Source of the DNA: Ligustrum vulgare
Lineage: Eukaryota > Streptophyta > Magnoliopsida > Lamiales > Oleaceae
Reading direction: 5' to 3'
Assembly: GCA_963555705.1 (NCBI GenBank)
Contig: OY743171.1
Location: forward strand, 18,041,352-18,105,351
DNA length: 64,000 bases
A program made the position numbers and the translations under genes. The first letter of the stretch is position 1. The number at the start of each line of letters is the position of its first letter. Shown piece after piece: positions 46,366-57,951 of this stretch. Below the pieces are notes generated by a model. It saw only the letters and a program-made list of their open reading frames with translations. It was not told the DNA's origin and searched no databases.

Positions 46366-48229
46366 ATGGCATCTAAGAACATAATTGTTGATCTTTACAA
46401 GGGTTATAAGTTAAATGGCGATAACTATAACACTTGGTGCCATAAGATTTGGTATGTATTGGAGGAACAGGATGCCTTAGAAGGCATCAACAAGGTTATG
46501 GAAGACCTTGGTACTGAAAACACTGCTCAATAGAGACGAGGTCAAGAAACTTACCAAACTTGGAAAAAGAAAGATTCCACTGCACGTGCAATCTTGGTGA
46601 GTTCTGTGATTGATGATCTCTTACATGACTGTGAACAATACCCTAACGCTCATGACATCTGGGTGTACCAGAGAGAGAAATATGTTGGTACAAGTGTGAC
46701 TAGGCTCAGACAACTGACAATTCAGTTTGATACTTACAAGAAAGCTCCTGATCATAACATTAAATAGCATGTTAGGGTTATGTCTAACATGATCAGGGAG
46801 CTAAAGTCAGCTGGTCACATACTCTCTAATGAGCAGCAAGTTCAAGCTTTGATCCGCTCTCTTCCTGACAGTTGGAAACACTTGAAAGTGAATTTGACCC
46901 ACAATGATAGCATAAAAACTTTTGCTGATGCTGTCCGCTACGTGGAGCTAGAGGATGAACGGCCTGGAGTTGCCAAATCTCTAGGTCAGGCTTATGTAGG
47001 TGAGTCTAGTTCTCATAAGGCTTCAGGCTTTAAAAATAAAAGGAATTGGGACAAAGGAGGGAGAGGGAAAGGGAAAGAGACTAGACAAGGACCTAAGAAG
47101 AACAAGAACAAACGTTATAAGAAAGGGAAGTGGTATGGAAAGAAGAAGGACAAGAGCAAGGTTAAATGCTATAATTGTAAAGTGCTGGGTCACTTTGCTC
47201 GTGAATGCCCTGAGCCTAAACATGTAGCTCTTATGTTTTCTTCTTTTAGTGCTATTTATGTTTCTAGAATAGTATTACTTACTGATTCTTGCCCTTTGTG
47301 GATTTTAGACTCAGGAGCAACAAAGCACATAGCCAAAGATCAAGAAGCATTTGTGGAGTTCCGCCAAATTCTACCTGGTGCAAAATGGATATACGTTGGC
47401 AAAGACGAAAGAGTGGAGGTGAAGGGAATTGGTACTTGCAAGTTTCACTTAAGTAGTGGTCATACTGTTCTCCTTCATGATGTCTTATTTGTACCTGGGA
47501 TACGACAAAATTTAATATCAGTTATTGTTCTTTTAAAATTAGTTCTTAGTTTTAACTTTCATGGTACTTCTGTTAATGTTTATTATGATGATGCACATTA
47601 TGCATCTGGATATTTATGTAATGGATTTACGGTGTTGGATTGTAATCCAAACACTTATGCTTATTAGATAGATCGTTGTTTTTCTTTAGATGTATCGACT
47701 TCTTCTTCTAGAAATGCAAATGTTGATACAAATATTTAGCATGCTAGATTAGAACATACTGGGCAAGAGAGAATGAATAGGTTAGCTAAAAAAGGCTCAC
47801 TAGGTTCAATCTCTAAAGTTACCTTACCTACATCTGGGCATTTTCTGATGGGAAAAACAACTCGAAAACCACTTGGTAAGGCCTCGAGAGCCGAATTTCC
47901 ATTGCAACTAGTACATTTAGATATATGTGGTCCTATGAATGTTAGGGCTAGACATGGAGCCTCCTATTTTATTACCTTTATAGATGATTTCACACGGTAC
48001 AATTATGTTTATTTGATTTTAAGTCAGAAGCATTGGAATGCTTTAGACTATATTTAAACATGGTAGAGAATCAAACTGATAGAAAAGTGAAAACTTTAAG
48101 AACTGACCGAGGACGTGGATATCCATCTGAAGAGTTCAAGGAACTTTGTAATAATAAAGGTATAATTAGACAATTAACTATTCCTCATACTCCTCAACAA
48201 AATGGTGTTACTGAAAGGAGGAATAGAAC
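46366..48229 (+). pseudogene. Ty1/copia gag, protease and integrase N-half of element P
   Basis: Starts at ATG 46366 (MASKNIIVDLYKGYKLNGDN). The gag has two in-frame stops (about 46531 and 46765), then a long open frame 46780-47667. That frame carries the rest of gag, a basic Lys/Arg-rich run, the knuckle CYNCKVLGHFAREC, and protease with WILDSGATKHI. A stop at about 47665 is followed by GAG-pre-integrase (HARLEHTGQERMNRLAKKG) and the integrase core (HLDICGPMNVRA, then FIDDFTRYN). A frameshift near 48030 leads to LRTDRGRGYPS and PQQNGVTERRNRT with the Glu. Here Q is inserted. It is a fairly young but inactive element. Confidence 0.93.
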
Positions 48230-49037
48230 TGTAAGACAACTTTGCGTTTTTCGTGCAATTTTAAATTTCACGTCATATTTATGTTAATGTTATTTGAAAT
48301 TTGAAATTTAATTAATTTTACGTCAATGATTTGGAATTGTTTTGCAGTGGAAGGATTTGGACGCCGTCTCGCTCAATGTGCCAATTAGAAAATTATAAAT
48401 TTGTCTACTTGCAATTTATGTGAATAATTGTTTTATTTCCAAAGCTTGCCAATTCCTATTTTTGTCAAATTATTATAAGTGGTAAATTTTAGGATATTTT
48501 GTAAATTTATGATAGATATGTACTTAATTTTTGAAACTTAGGGAGAATGAGGGACTAAATTGCAAATATCCTAAAGATTACTCTTAAACCCTAACCTAAC
48601 CCTCATTCTCACCCTCTCACTCTACGCTCTCTCTGCCTCTGCGCTCCCTCAGTCTCGTCTCTCGTTCTCTCCCTCTCTCGACGTCGCTCTCTCTGTCTCT
48701 GCGCTCTCTCTCTGTCTCTCGACACGCCACCACCACAACACCGTCGCCGACCACCAGTAGCACACTCTCCCTTCCCCTCTCACGCACAAAACACACACGA
48801 ACGCACACACCCGCGGACTGCACTCAACACACACACACACTCACACTCGAAAAACATGTATATGATGTGTGTGTATCTATATCTCATACATAGATGTGAT
48901 TTGTACAATTGGGTGATAGGTATATGTATGTATATGTGTGATTTGTTCTAGATTTCCAAATTATGAAAACTAATTTCAGAATTTTAATTATTCTAAATTT
49001 TGAATTTAACTGTCAATTGGAGAGTTGGTATTGTGAT

Positions 49038-49069
<32 letters not shown>

Positions 49070-51096
49070 GGCATCTGTATTATATGTATATTTTCAGATT
49101 TAGATTTAAATGTTCTAGGTTAATTTTGATTGATTTAGATTAAATTGCAATTTGAAATGAAATGCTCAAATTTATGAAGATTAGATTTCCGTTAGCTAAA
49201 TGTTGAGTTAATTTGAGATTTTCAGATTTTTAATGGGGTTAGTCGACTGTTTGGCATGAATGTTGGTATATATGATGCACTTTTCATACTTCTAATGTGA
49301 TATGTTTAATTAATTGAATTAAATTCTTAGTTTAAATTGAGTTATAATTGTACTTTTTGACATTGTGGAAAATTATGTAATTGTGTATTGGATTTAAAAA
49401 AAAAAAAAATTGGGATTTTAAGACTATGATACTTTGTTTGAAATTTTACTTTAAATTTTGAATCATAAATGTTTATTTTCAACCTTTGAAATTATGGTTA
49501 TGAGGTTTTGTTTGATTCTGGAGTTAAATTGACGATCATATTTGAGTATCTTCAAATTCTTAATAACGGGATTTTTAATCGAGAAATTTATGTAAAGTCA
49601 CGCATGGGTTAAATTGAAGTTTTAATCTCAGTCAATGTTTGATTAGTATTAAAATGAATAACGAATGTGTTGGTGAACTGAGAGTCATATTTATTGATGA
49701 ATGTGAATAATTAGGACTTTTGGTACATTGACGACACGGGCAGTCGAAGCTCCTCCACTTGCAAATTCAGATAACGGTAAATGCTAAGGACGTCAGGTAA
49801 GTAAACTTCCCCCTACTTTCTTCAAAGTTGAATGTTAATGTGGAATTAATGTGCTTAATTGACATTCGTGTTAATTACGGAATTTTAATGCTTTTGGTCT
49901 ATCATATGCAATTATGTGTAGTTAAGGAAATGTTCAAGCATGCACGTTACATGTCATTGCATCATCAAGCATGCATTGACATCGAAATGGGAAAGTCAAA
50001 TGTTTTAATGAAAGGAATGTGTCAAAGTGCAATTTTTGTCAAAAATTATGTATCCCAAGTTTTTGAAAGAATGGGTGTACTTCTATGTCATGAAAGGTCC
50101 GAGTGGGAAATGGGGCGCGGGGGACCGGCGTACCTGAATGTAATGAGCCGCTTTGCGGTGGAATGAATGTAATGAGCCGCTTTGCGGTGGAATGAATGAA
50201 TGAACCGCTTTGCGGTGGGAAAGTGAATGTTAAACCGCTTTGCGGTGGAAATGCGCATGTTAATCTGGTTCCAAATAAGAATGGCCCACTGTTATCTGAT
50301 TGACTAGAAGTTACACCAAGTGAGCTCACGATGGAATGAAGTGAAAGTTTTGAAATGTCAAGTGAAAGCTTGAAAAGTTTGAAAGTTTTGAAAGGTTAAA
50401 GTGAATGGGGATACATATTTCAAAGTTTAAAGCATTTCATGTCATAAGCATGCATTCATGCATAAAGTTTACTTACTGAGCTTTAGCTCACCCCAATCCC
50501 TCCCCAACATTTCAGGTGATGAAAGTTAGGTGATCCGAGGAGAGCACTTGGTGACAGACTCAGGCTACACCGCTTCAAGTTTTTAAAGAAAATAAAGTTA
50601 AATTTTGAAGTTAATTAAGTTTATAATTAATTATTTCTTAATTCATTCATTTTATGTTGATAATTGTTTGGTTGAGATTAGTTTTAAATTAGTTATGGAA
50701 TTTCTAATATTGGTTATATTATCACTTATTGCATTTAATTGAAGCTTATTGATACAAAATGTTGTGTTGAGGAGTTTGGGGATTGAGTTTGAAATAATGT
50801 GGTGATGTTGGAGTTTGAAGTAGAATTGGGGTTGTATGTTGAATATTGGATTTCTATTTGAGTTGAGTTTATGTTGTAAAATGGTTTTGATGTCCCTCTA
50901 TAGGTTGGTTAAGTCCAATTTATAGAGGAGACTCTGTCGAAATTTCTATAAGATTTTAAAATAGAAAATGAAAATGTTGAAGTTTTTAAATGATTTGTTT
51001 TCCGCATTTTAATGTTTAAACGTTTTAAATTCCGCATTTAATGTGAATGGAAGTTAACACGCCTAGGTTTAAGGTTTTGAAACTTGGGGTGTTACA
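48230..51096 (+). repeat. 5' LTR of Q (beta type)
   Basis: 2,867 bp, TGTAAGACAAC...GGGGTGTTACA. Against the 3' LTR I see about ten substitutions, four within the first 35 bp, plus length changes in (TA)n (49047-49069 here), (CA)n and an A-run. It contains four CCGCTTTGCGG hairpin motifs (50147-50245). Frames at 48617-48840 and 49828-50166 are chance frames, repeated identically or nearly so in the 3' LTR. Confidence 0.95.
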
Positions 51097-51100
51097 TTTT

Positions 51101-51111
51101 TGGTATCAGAG
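51101..51111 (+). promoter_or_regulatory. Primer-binding site, tRNA-iMet type
   Basis: TGGTATCAGAG, four T bases after the LTR end; the next base departs from the consensus GC. It is intact enough for initiator tRNA-Met priming, in keeping with recent movement. Confidence 0.93.
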
Positions 51112-52055
51112 ATAAGAGTTTTAAAAGCGATTCTGTAGACTTTTAAAATTATTTGAAATGGTTCGGGTACTGAGTCACGCCTCAAGTGCTTCTCCCTCGA
51201 TCATCTGGTAAGTTAATTTTTGTTTAAATTATGAAATGTTAATTGATATGACAATTATTGCAAATTCTTGCATGTTAATGTGTAATGTTGTAAAGTGAAA
51301 GGTTAAGAATGTTATTAGTGAATATGACTAGTATATCTTGGTTATATTAATGAGGAAGTGAACAGGGAATGGTTATTAAAATTTGGGTGTTGTTTATTAG
51401 TTCTTTTTGTGGAATAAGAAATGGATATGAATGGTATATCGGCATGAGGGTATACAATGTCCAAAGGAGAAGTTGAGAAGTCATCGAACTTAGTATTAAG
51501 CACTGATCTTATTTGATCTCGGGACTACCCACTCATTTGATAGTCCAACAGTTATAGGAAAATTGATTTACCCATTTTAGTAGCTGGAGACCAAGTTTAT
51601 ATTGTCAACGCCATTTGAAGAATTGTTGAACTAAAGTTATGCGTTGAGAAATTTCCCCAACCATGGTGAATGGGAAGGAGTAGATGATAGATCTCATAAC
51701 ACTGAATACCCAAACTTGATGTCATACTAGGAATGGAATGATTATTGCGGTATAAGGTTTCAATCACTGGCTACGTTAAGGTGGTATTTAAACCTCCAAA
51801 TGAAACCCTTTTCGCTTTGTTGAAGTAAAGGTGAAACTTTCTATTTCGATATTATCAGTGATGAAGGCTCGTCAATTGATGAATAAGAGTTATTAAACCT
51901 ACCGGTTGCAATAATTGAAGTGTCTAAGTGCGACTATAGAATCTCATGGACAAGGGTTTTGTTCGACCTAACTTTTTGCCATGGGGTGCTCAGGAGCTAT
52001 ACATGAATAAGAAAGATGGTTGTATGAGACTTTGCATAATTGATTTTAGACATGG
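51112..52055 (+). pseudogene. Remnants of Tekay gag, protease and RT start in Q
   Basis: A gag-like start ATG (51159, MVRVLSHASSASPSIIW) stops after 17 codons. About 51520 a protease scrap reads FDLGTTHSF in place of a D-S/T-G site, followed in scattered frames by GMEWLLRYKVSITGYVKVVF (frame-patched by eye) and, at about 51945-52050, by the RT entry region (PWGAQELYMNKKDGCMRLC). RT then ends abruptly at TTTTAGACATGG. Stops and shifts are frequent, so no functional protein is encoded. Confidence 0.8.
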
Positions 52056-54290
52056 CAAAACCAGTTTTATGAAGTTGTGATGAGATGTTGAGATTATGAG
52101 TGATATGATTTTATTGAGACTTCTATGAGAAAAATTATGGAATTTGAGATTTAAAGATTTGATTTTCAATTATTGGGAATTAAGGAATGGATATTGGTTT
52201 GAGTAAGGGAATTATTCCTCTATTTTGAGAGAAATTTATAATGTTGTTTGGTCTTGTAACTGAGAAATTTTGGGATTATGATTTGTGTCATATATTTATA
52301 AGTATGACTAATGGGTGGTCATTTGAGCCAATTAATGTATTGAAGGGAGTGAAATATTGATGTTGGAAACTATGATTTGAAATTGTTATGTTGAGGAATT
52401 AAGAATTGATTTTCTGGGATATCAAGGTATACATGAAGTTATGTGATGACTTGATGCGTATATTGGGAAATGTCAAGTCATATTTTGAAAAGATGAGTGA
52501 AGACAAATGTTAGGGCATTATTGGAAAGAATTTTAATTATTCTTAGGAACTTATTGACTATTAGTGAGAAATGATCACTTATATTGGAGAATATTATAAA
52601 TTATGATGGTAAGTGATAATACTGTTGATTTATTTTGGAATTTGATCGGGAAGATATGTTAAAGATAAGATGATGATATTATGTTGATTTGTGAATAATA
52701 TGTTATTGGATATACTACATAGAGAGAATATTCAGGTAATTTCTATCGTTTTAATTATTTGGTGATATTTGGTGATAAAGAAGTTTTAGAGATGACAAAT
52801 TATTATGGTTTGGTATGTTTTTAAAGAAATAGTAAAGATTTATTGAAATTTGGAGAGAATTTTTCCATGGACTTACAGAGATTAGTGAAGAGACGTGATG
52901 TCATTTGGGTTATTGAATAATGACTTAAGTAATCAGCAAATATTTCTTTATACAGAGTTTAGAGGCTATGTTGAGAGCTTGCATTTTAGACCTTTGTGAT
53001 GGTTAGGAAAACCATTTACCGTCTGTTGAATTTACATGTAATATGATTATTGGGATTAGTCAGTTATCATGAATGGGAGATATTGAAAATATTTTATGGT
53101 GAGATGCCTTAAAGGAGTAACCACTTATTCAAAGTGAGAAATTGGGGACATGCGATTGAATGTTTGGGATTATGTGAGATAATGATTGTCATAAGGTCAA
53201 TTGTATATAAAAGGTATAATAGATGATTGTAAGGAATAATGTGATGATGAGAACTGAAGGTGATAATGTATTGAAATTATGAAATAAGTTGACCATCCAT
53301 GAATAAGTTATGTTGTATTTGGTTCTAAGTGGAAACTCAAAGAATGATGAATCTCAGTCATGGAAAATGAATCAGGATTTCCTCATAATGTGAATGATTC
53401 ACTGATGTACATTAAGTTTTCAATATTGATGAAAGAAACTTTATCAGGTCCTAGATTGGTACAAGTATTGCAGAAGTAATGCATCTGATCGGAGGAAAGT
53501 TTATGATAGTACATACCATGAAATTGTGGAGATTATTATTGATGGTATCTTGATTCAAAAATAAGAAATGAAATTTTAGGTAATTTTCCTTGTGGATAGG
53601 ATTTATGGAAAATGAGAATAAGACTTCACAATGATTATTTATTATGGAGTAGTGTGCAGAAAGAGTGGCAATGGCAGAATCCAAGATTTATTGAGTTGAG
53701 AGATTGATATAAAATCTTAGTGAGTATATTGACGTAAAAGGTTCGTGTGAAGGATATGATGGTTATTATGTTGTAATCTTAGAGAGATTGATATGATTAT
53801 TTGAGGTCAGTTGTGTGACTTTTACTTATAATGGGATAGTATCTTTGGGTTAAGTAAACTTGATGAGGAATTCTATATGAATCACAAAAGTTTTATTCAT
53901 TGGTGATAGGTCAATGATTTATTTATAAAATACTTGGTTAGAGTATTGTTGTGATGATGATTTTGAAAGTATGGATTCTTAAATTAGTACCTTGGCTTTA
54001 GTTTTAAGATGAGTGTATGATGCTGAATACTTGATTACAATATGTAAGTATGTGTTACAGGATTTAAGTTGATCCTCCGATTTTAAAAGAAATGTCAGCA
54101 TGTTTAGAAAGGATTTCGTTTGTAAATCTTTCCAGAAAGATTCTGTCAAAGTTTTAATATTTCTACTGTATACTTTGATATGGACGCCAAGTTTCACTAA
54201 TTCTGGATTATAACGTCTTATTTTGGTCAATCTTCTTGATTTTAGTTTTAAGAATGTGATCAATATATATATATTAAGGTTTAGACGTTA
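52056..54290 (+). mobile_element. Non-coding, cytosine-poor body of Q
   Basis: This 2.2 kb takes the place of RT palm, RNase H and the integrase core. It holds no frame of note on the sense strand and is poor in C (52681-52740 holds 3 C and 12 G). It is shared with A (2301-4330) in the same orientation and with G (12748-13200 and 7148-9470) in inverse. Origin unknown. It may serve as RNA (packaging, length or structure) or be ancestral untranslated sequence; nothing here decides between these. Confidence 0.82.
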
Positions 54291-54354
54291 GAATAGATCC
54301 TATGAAAGGCTGGAAATAGAAAGTGAATGGATTCATAAGTGGGATAATGTCGGT

Positions 54355-55015
54355 TGATGGTCTCCTACAACAATAACTATCAAACTTCGGTCACGTATGA
54401 GGCACTATATATAGGAAGAAGTGTAGATCACCAGTTCATTTGGATGAGATAGGAGAAAGAAAGTTATTGAGTCCAGAAATAGTACAACGAATAGCAAAAG
54501 TTGTTGAAATAATTCGTCAGGAGATGAAAAATGCAAAGAGTAGACAGAAAAAAATATGTGGACAAAAGAAGGAAATCTTTGGAATTTGTCGCAGGCTTAA
54601 TGATCCTTTTGAAGGTAGCTCCAATGAAGTGAATTATGAGGTTCGGGAAGAAAATAAGATTGAGCCTTTTTGTTGGCCCTTTGAGAGGCTAGAAATGATG
54701 AGTGGCCTAATTTATTTGATTGCATTGCTACCAAAACCATCTGGGATACAAATGGTGTTTTACGTCGTATTGTTGAGGAAGTACATTTCGGATCCCTCTC
54801 ATATTCTCAGCTATGAGTCACTTAATCTTCGTGAGGATCTAACTTATGAGGAAGCACCTGTGAGAATCCTAATGAGAGCAGGCAAAGAACTTAGAAGGAC
54901 GAAGATAACACTAACTGAAGTCCTTTTGGAGGAATCATGTAGTGGAAGAGATTACTTGAGAACGCAACGATGATATGCATGCCAAGTATTCATTTTGGTA
55001 AATTCTAATTTCGAG
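54355..55015 (+). pseudogene. Tekay integrase C-terminus and chromodomain-like tail in Q
   Basis: The frame at 54440-54973 (177 residues) begins just after RLMVSYNNNYQTSVTYEA-like sequence and holds IVQRIAKVVEIIRQEM, a damaged GPY/F segment (FCWPFERLE), MVFYVVLLRKYISDPSH, NLREDLTYEEAPVRILMRAG and a chromodomain-like tail. It matches F's tail at 20998-21390, including the altered ending EESCSGR, so Q and F share a recent ancestor here. It is open but lacks the catalytic core, so a product would not integrate DNA. Confidence 0.85.
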
Positions 55016-55044
55016 GACGAAATTTTCTTTAGGGGGTAAGGAAT
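55010..55044 (+). promoter_or_regulatory. Polypurine tract region of Q
   Basis: TTTCGAGGACGAAATTTTCT is followed by TTAGGGGGTAAGGAAT, directly before the 3' LTR. It is intact by comparison with F, A and M. Confidence 0.9.
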
Positions 55045-55850
55045 TGTAAGGCCGCTTTGCGTTTTTCGCGCAATTTTAAATTTCACGTCATATTTATGTT
55101 AATGTTATTTGAAATTTGAAATTTAATTAATTTTACGTCAATGATTTGGAATTGTTTTGCAGTGGAAGGATTTGGACGCCGTCTCGCTCAATGTGCCAAT
55201 TAGAAAATTATAAATTTGTCTACTTGCAATTTATGTGAATAATTGTTTTATTTCCAAAGCTTGCCAATTCCTATTTTTGTCAAATTATTATAAGTGGTAA
55301 ATTTTAGGATATTTTGTAAATTTATGATAGATATGTACTTAATTTTTGAAACTTAGGGAGAATGAGGGACTAAATTGCAAATATCCTAAAGATTACTCTT
55401 AAACCCTAACCTAACCCTCATTCTCACCCTCTCACTCTACGCTCTCTCTGCCTCTGCGCTCCCTCAGTCTCGTCTCTCGTTCTCTCCCTCTCTCGACGTC
55501 GCTCTCTCTGTCTCTGCGCTCTCTCTCTGTCTCTCGACACACCACCACCCCAACACCGTCGCCGACCACCGGTAGCACACTCTCCCTTCCCCTCTCACGC
55601 ACAAAACACACACGAACGCACACACCCGCGGACTGCACTCAACACACACACACTCACACTCGAAAAACATGTATATGATGTGTGTGTATCTATATCTCAT
55701 ACATAGATGTGATTTGTACAATTGGGTGATAGGTATATGTATGTATATGTGTGATTTGTTCTAGATTTCCAAATTATGAAAACTAATTTCAGAATTTTAA
55801 TTATTCTAAATTTTGAATTTAACTGTCAATTGGAGAGTTGGTATTGTGAT

Positions 55851-55924
<74 letters not shown>

Positions 55925-57946
55925 CATCTGTATTATATGTATATTTTCAGATTTAGATTTAAATGTTCTAGGTTAATTTTGATTGATTTAGATTAAATTG
56001 CAATTTGAAATGAAATGCTCAAATTTATGAAGATTAGATTTCCGTTAGCTAAATGTTGAGTTAATTTGAGATTTTCAGATTTTTAATGGGGTTAGTCGAC
56101 TGTTTGGCATGAATGTTGGTATATATGATGCACTTTTCATACTTCTAATGTGATATGTTTAATTAATTGAATTAAATTCTTAGTTTAAATTGAGTTATAA
56201 TTGTACTTTTTGACATTGTGGAAAATTATGTAATTGTGTATTGGATTTAAAAAAAAAAAATTGGGATTTTAAGACTATGATACTTTGTTTGAAATTTTAC
56301 TTTAAATTTTGAATCATAAATGTTTATTTTCAACCTTTGAAATTATGGTTATGAGGTTTTGTTTGATTCTGGAGTTAAATTGACGATCATATTTGAGTAT
56401 CTTCAAATTCTTAATAACGGGATTTTTAATCGAGAAATTTATGTAAAGTCACGCATGGGTTAAATTGAAGTTTTAATCTCAGTCAATGTTTGATTAGTAT
56501 TAAAATGAATAACGAATGTGTTGGTGAACTGAGAGTCATATTTATTGATGAATGTGAATAATTAGGACTTTTGGTACATTGACGACACGGGCAGTCGAAG
56601 CTCCTCCACTTGCAAATTCAGATAACGGTAAATGCTAAGGACGTCAGGTAAGTAAACTTCCCCCTACTTTCATCAAAGTTGAATGTTAATGTGGAATTAA
56701 TGTGCTTAATTGACATTCGTGTTAATTACGGAATTTTAATGCTTTTGGTCTATCATATGCAATTATGTGTAGTTAAGGAAATGTTCAAGCATGCACGTTA
56801 CATGTCATTGCATCATCAAGCATGCATTGACATCGAAATGGGAAAGTCAAATGTTTTAATGAAAGGAATGTGTCAAAGTGCAATTTTTGTCAAAAATTAT
56901 GTATCCCAAGTTTTTGAAAGAATGGGTGTACTTCTATGTCATGAAAGGTCCGGTGGGAAATGGGGCGCGGGGGACCGGCGTACCCGAATGTAATGAGCCG
57001 CTTTGCGGTGGAATGAATGTAATGAGCCGCTTTGCGGTGGAATGAATGAATGAACCGCTTTGCGGTGGGAAAGTGAATGTTAAACCGCTTTGCGGTGGAA
57101 ATGCGCATGTTAATCTGGTTCCAAATAAGAATGGCCCACTGTTATCTGATTGACTAGAAGTTACACCAAGTGAGCTCACGATGGAATGAAGTGAAAGTTT
57201 TGAAATGTCAAGTGAAAGCTTGAAAAGTTTGAAAGTTTTGAAAGGTTAAAGTGAATGGGGATACATATTTCAAAGTTTAAAGCATTTCATGTCATAAGCA
57301 TGCATTCATGCATAAAGTTTACTTACTGAGTTTTAGCTCACCCCAATCCCTCCCCAACATTTCAGGTGATGAAAGTTAGGTGATCCGAGGAGAGCACTTG
57401 GTGACAGACTCAGGCTACACCGCTTCAAGTTTTTAAAGAAAATAAAGTTAAATTTTGAAGTTAATTAAGTTTATAATTAATTATTTCTTAATTCATTCAT
57501 TTTATGTTGATAATTGTTTGGTTGAGATTAGTTTTAAATTAGTTATGGAATTTCTAATATTGGTTATATTATCACTTATTGCATTTAATTGAAGCTTATT
57601 GATACAAAATGTTGTGTTGAGGAGTTTGGGGATTGAGTTTGAAATAATGTGGTGATGTTGGAGTTTGAAGTAGAATTGGGGTTGTATGTTGAATATTGGA
57701 TTTCTATTTGAGTTGAGTTTATGTTGTAAAATGGTTTTGATGTCCCTCTATAGGTTGGTTAAGTCCAATTTATAGAGGAGACTCTGTCGAAATTTCTATA
57801 AGATTTTAAAATAGAAAATGAAAATGTTGAAGTTTTTAAATGATTTGTTTTCCGCATTTTAATGTTTAAACGTTTTAAATTCCGCATTTAATGTGAATGG
57901 AAGTTAACACGCCTAGGTTTAAGGTTTTGAAACTTGGGGTGTTACA
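55045..57946 (+). repeat. 3' LTR of Q (beta type)
   Basis: 2,902 bp, TGTAAGGCCGC...GGGGTGTTACA. It is longer than the 5' LTR mainly because of a longer (TA)n (55862-55922). Four CCGCTTTGCGG motifs lie at 56997-57096. At most differing sites it keeps CG where the 5' LTR has TG or CA. Confidence 0.95.
55862..55922. repeat. (TA)n microsatellite
   Basis: About 61 bp of TA after a TG run. The same spot in the 5' LTR (49047-49069) has only about 22 bp, so the repeat changed length after Q inserted. Confidence 0.95.
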
Positions 57947-57951
57947 AGAAC

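Larger units (their letters stand above)
48230..57946 (+). mobile_element. Element Q: LARD-like non-autonomous Tekay derivative, complete
   Basis: A 9,717-bp insertion with perfect AGAAC duplications (48225-48229, 57947-57951) in copia P's integrase; removing it rejoins TERRNRT to LLEMVRSMM. Parts: 5' LTR 48230-51096, iMet primer site 51101-51111, scraps of gag, protease and RT start (51112 to about 52055), a non-coding body (about 52056-54290), an integrase C-terminal tail (about 54355-55015), polypurine tract, and 3' LTR 55045-57946. RT beyond its first motif, RNase H and the integrase core are absent. The LTRs are nearly identical. It could move only with proteins supplied by coding Tekay elements. 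Confidence 0.93.

Noticed and set aside
48617..48840. Arg-rich minus-strand frames, repeated at 55432-55721
   Set aside because: They are in CT-rich LTR sequence and are duplicated only because the two Q LTRs are nearly identical.
49828..50166. 112-residue frame preserved in both LTRs of Q (second copy from 56679)
   Set aside because: Preservation is explained by LTR identity. The related F and M LTRs do not keep the frame, and the end differs between the two copies.
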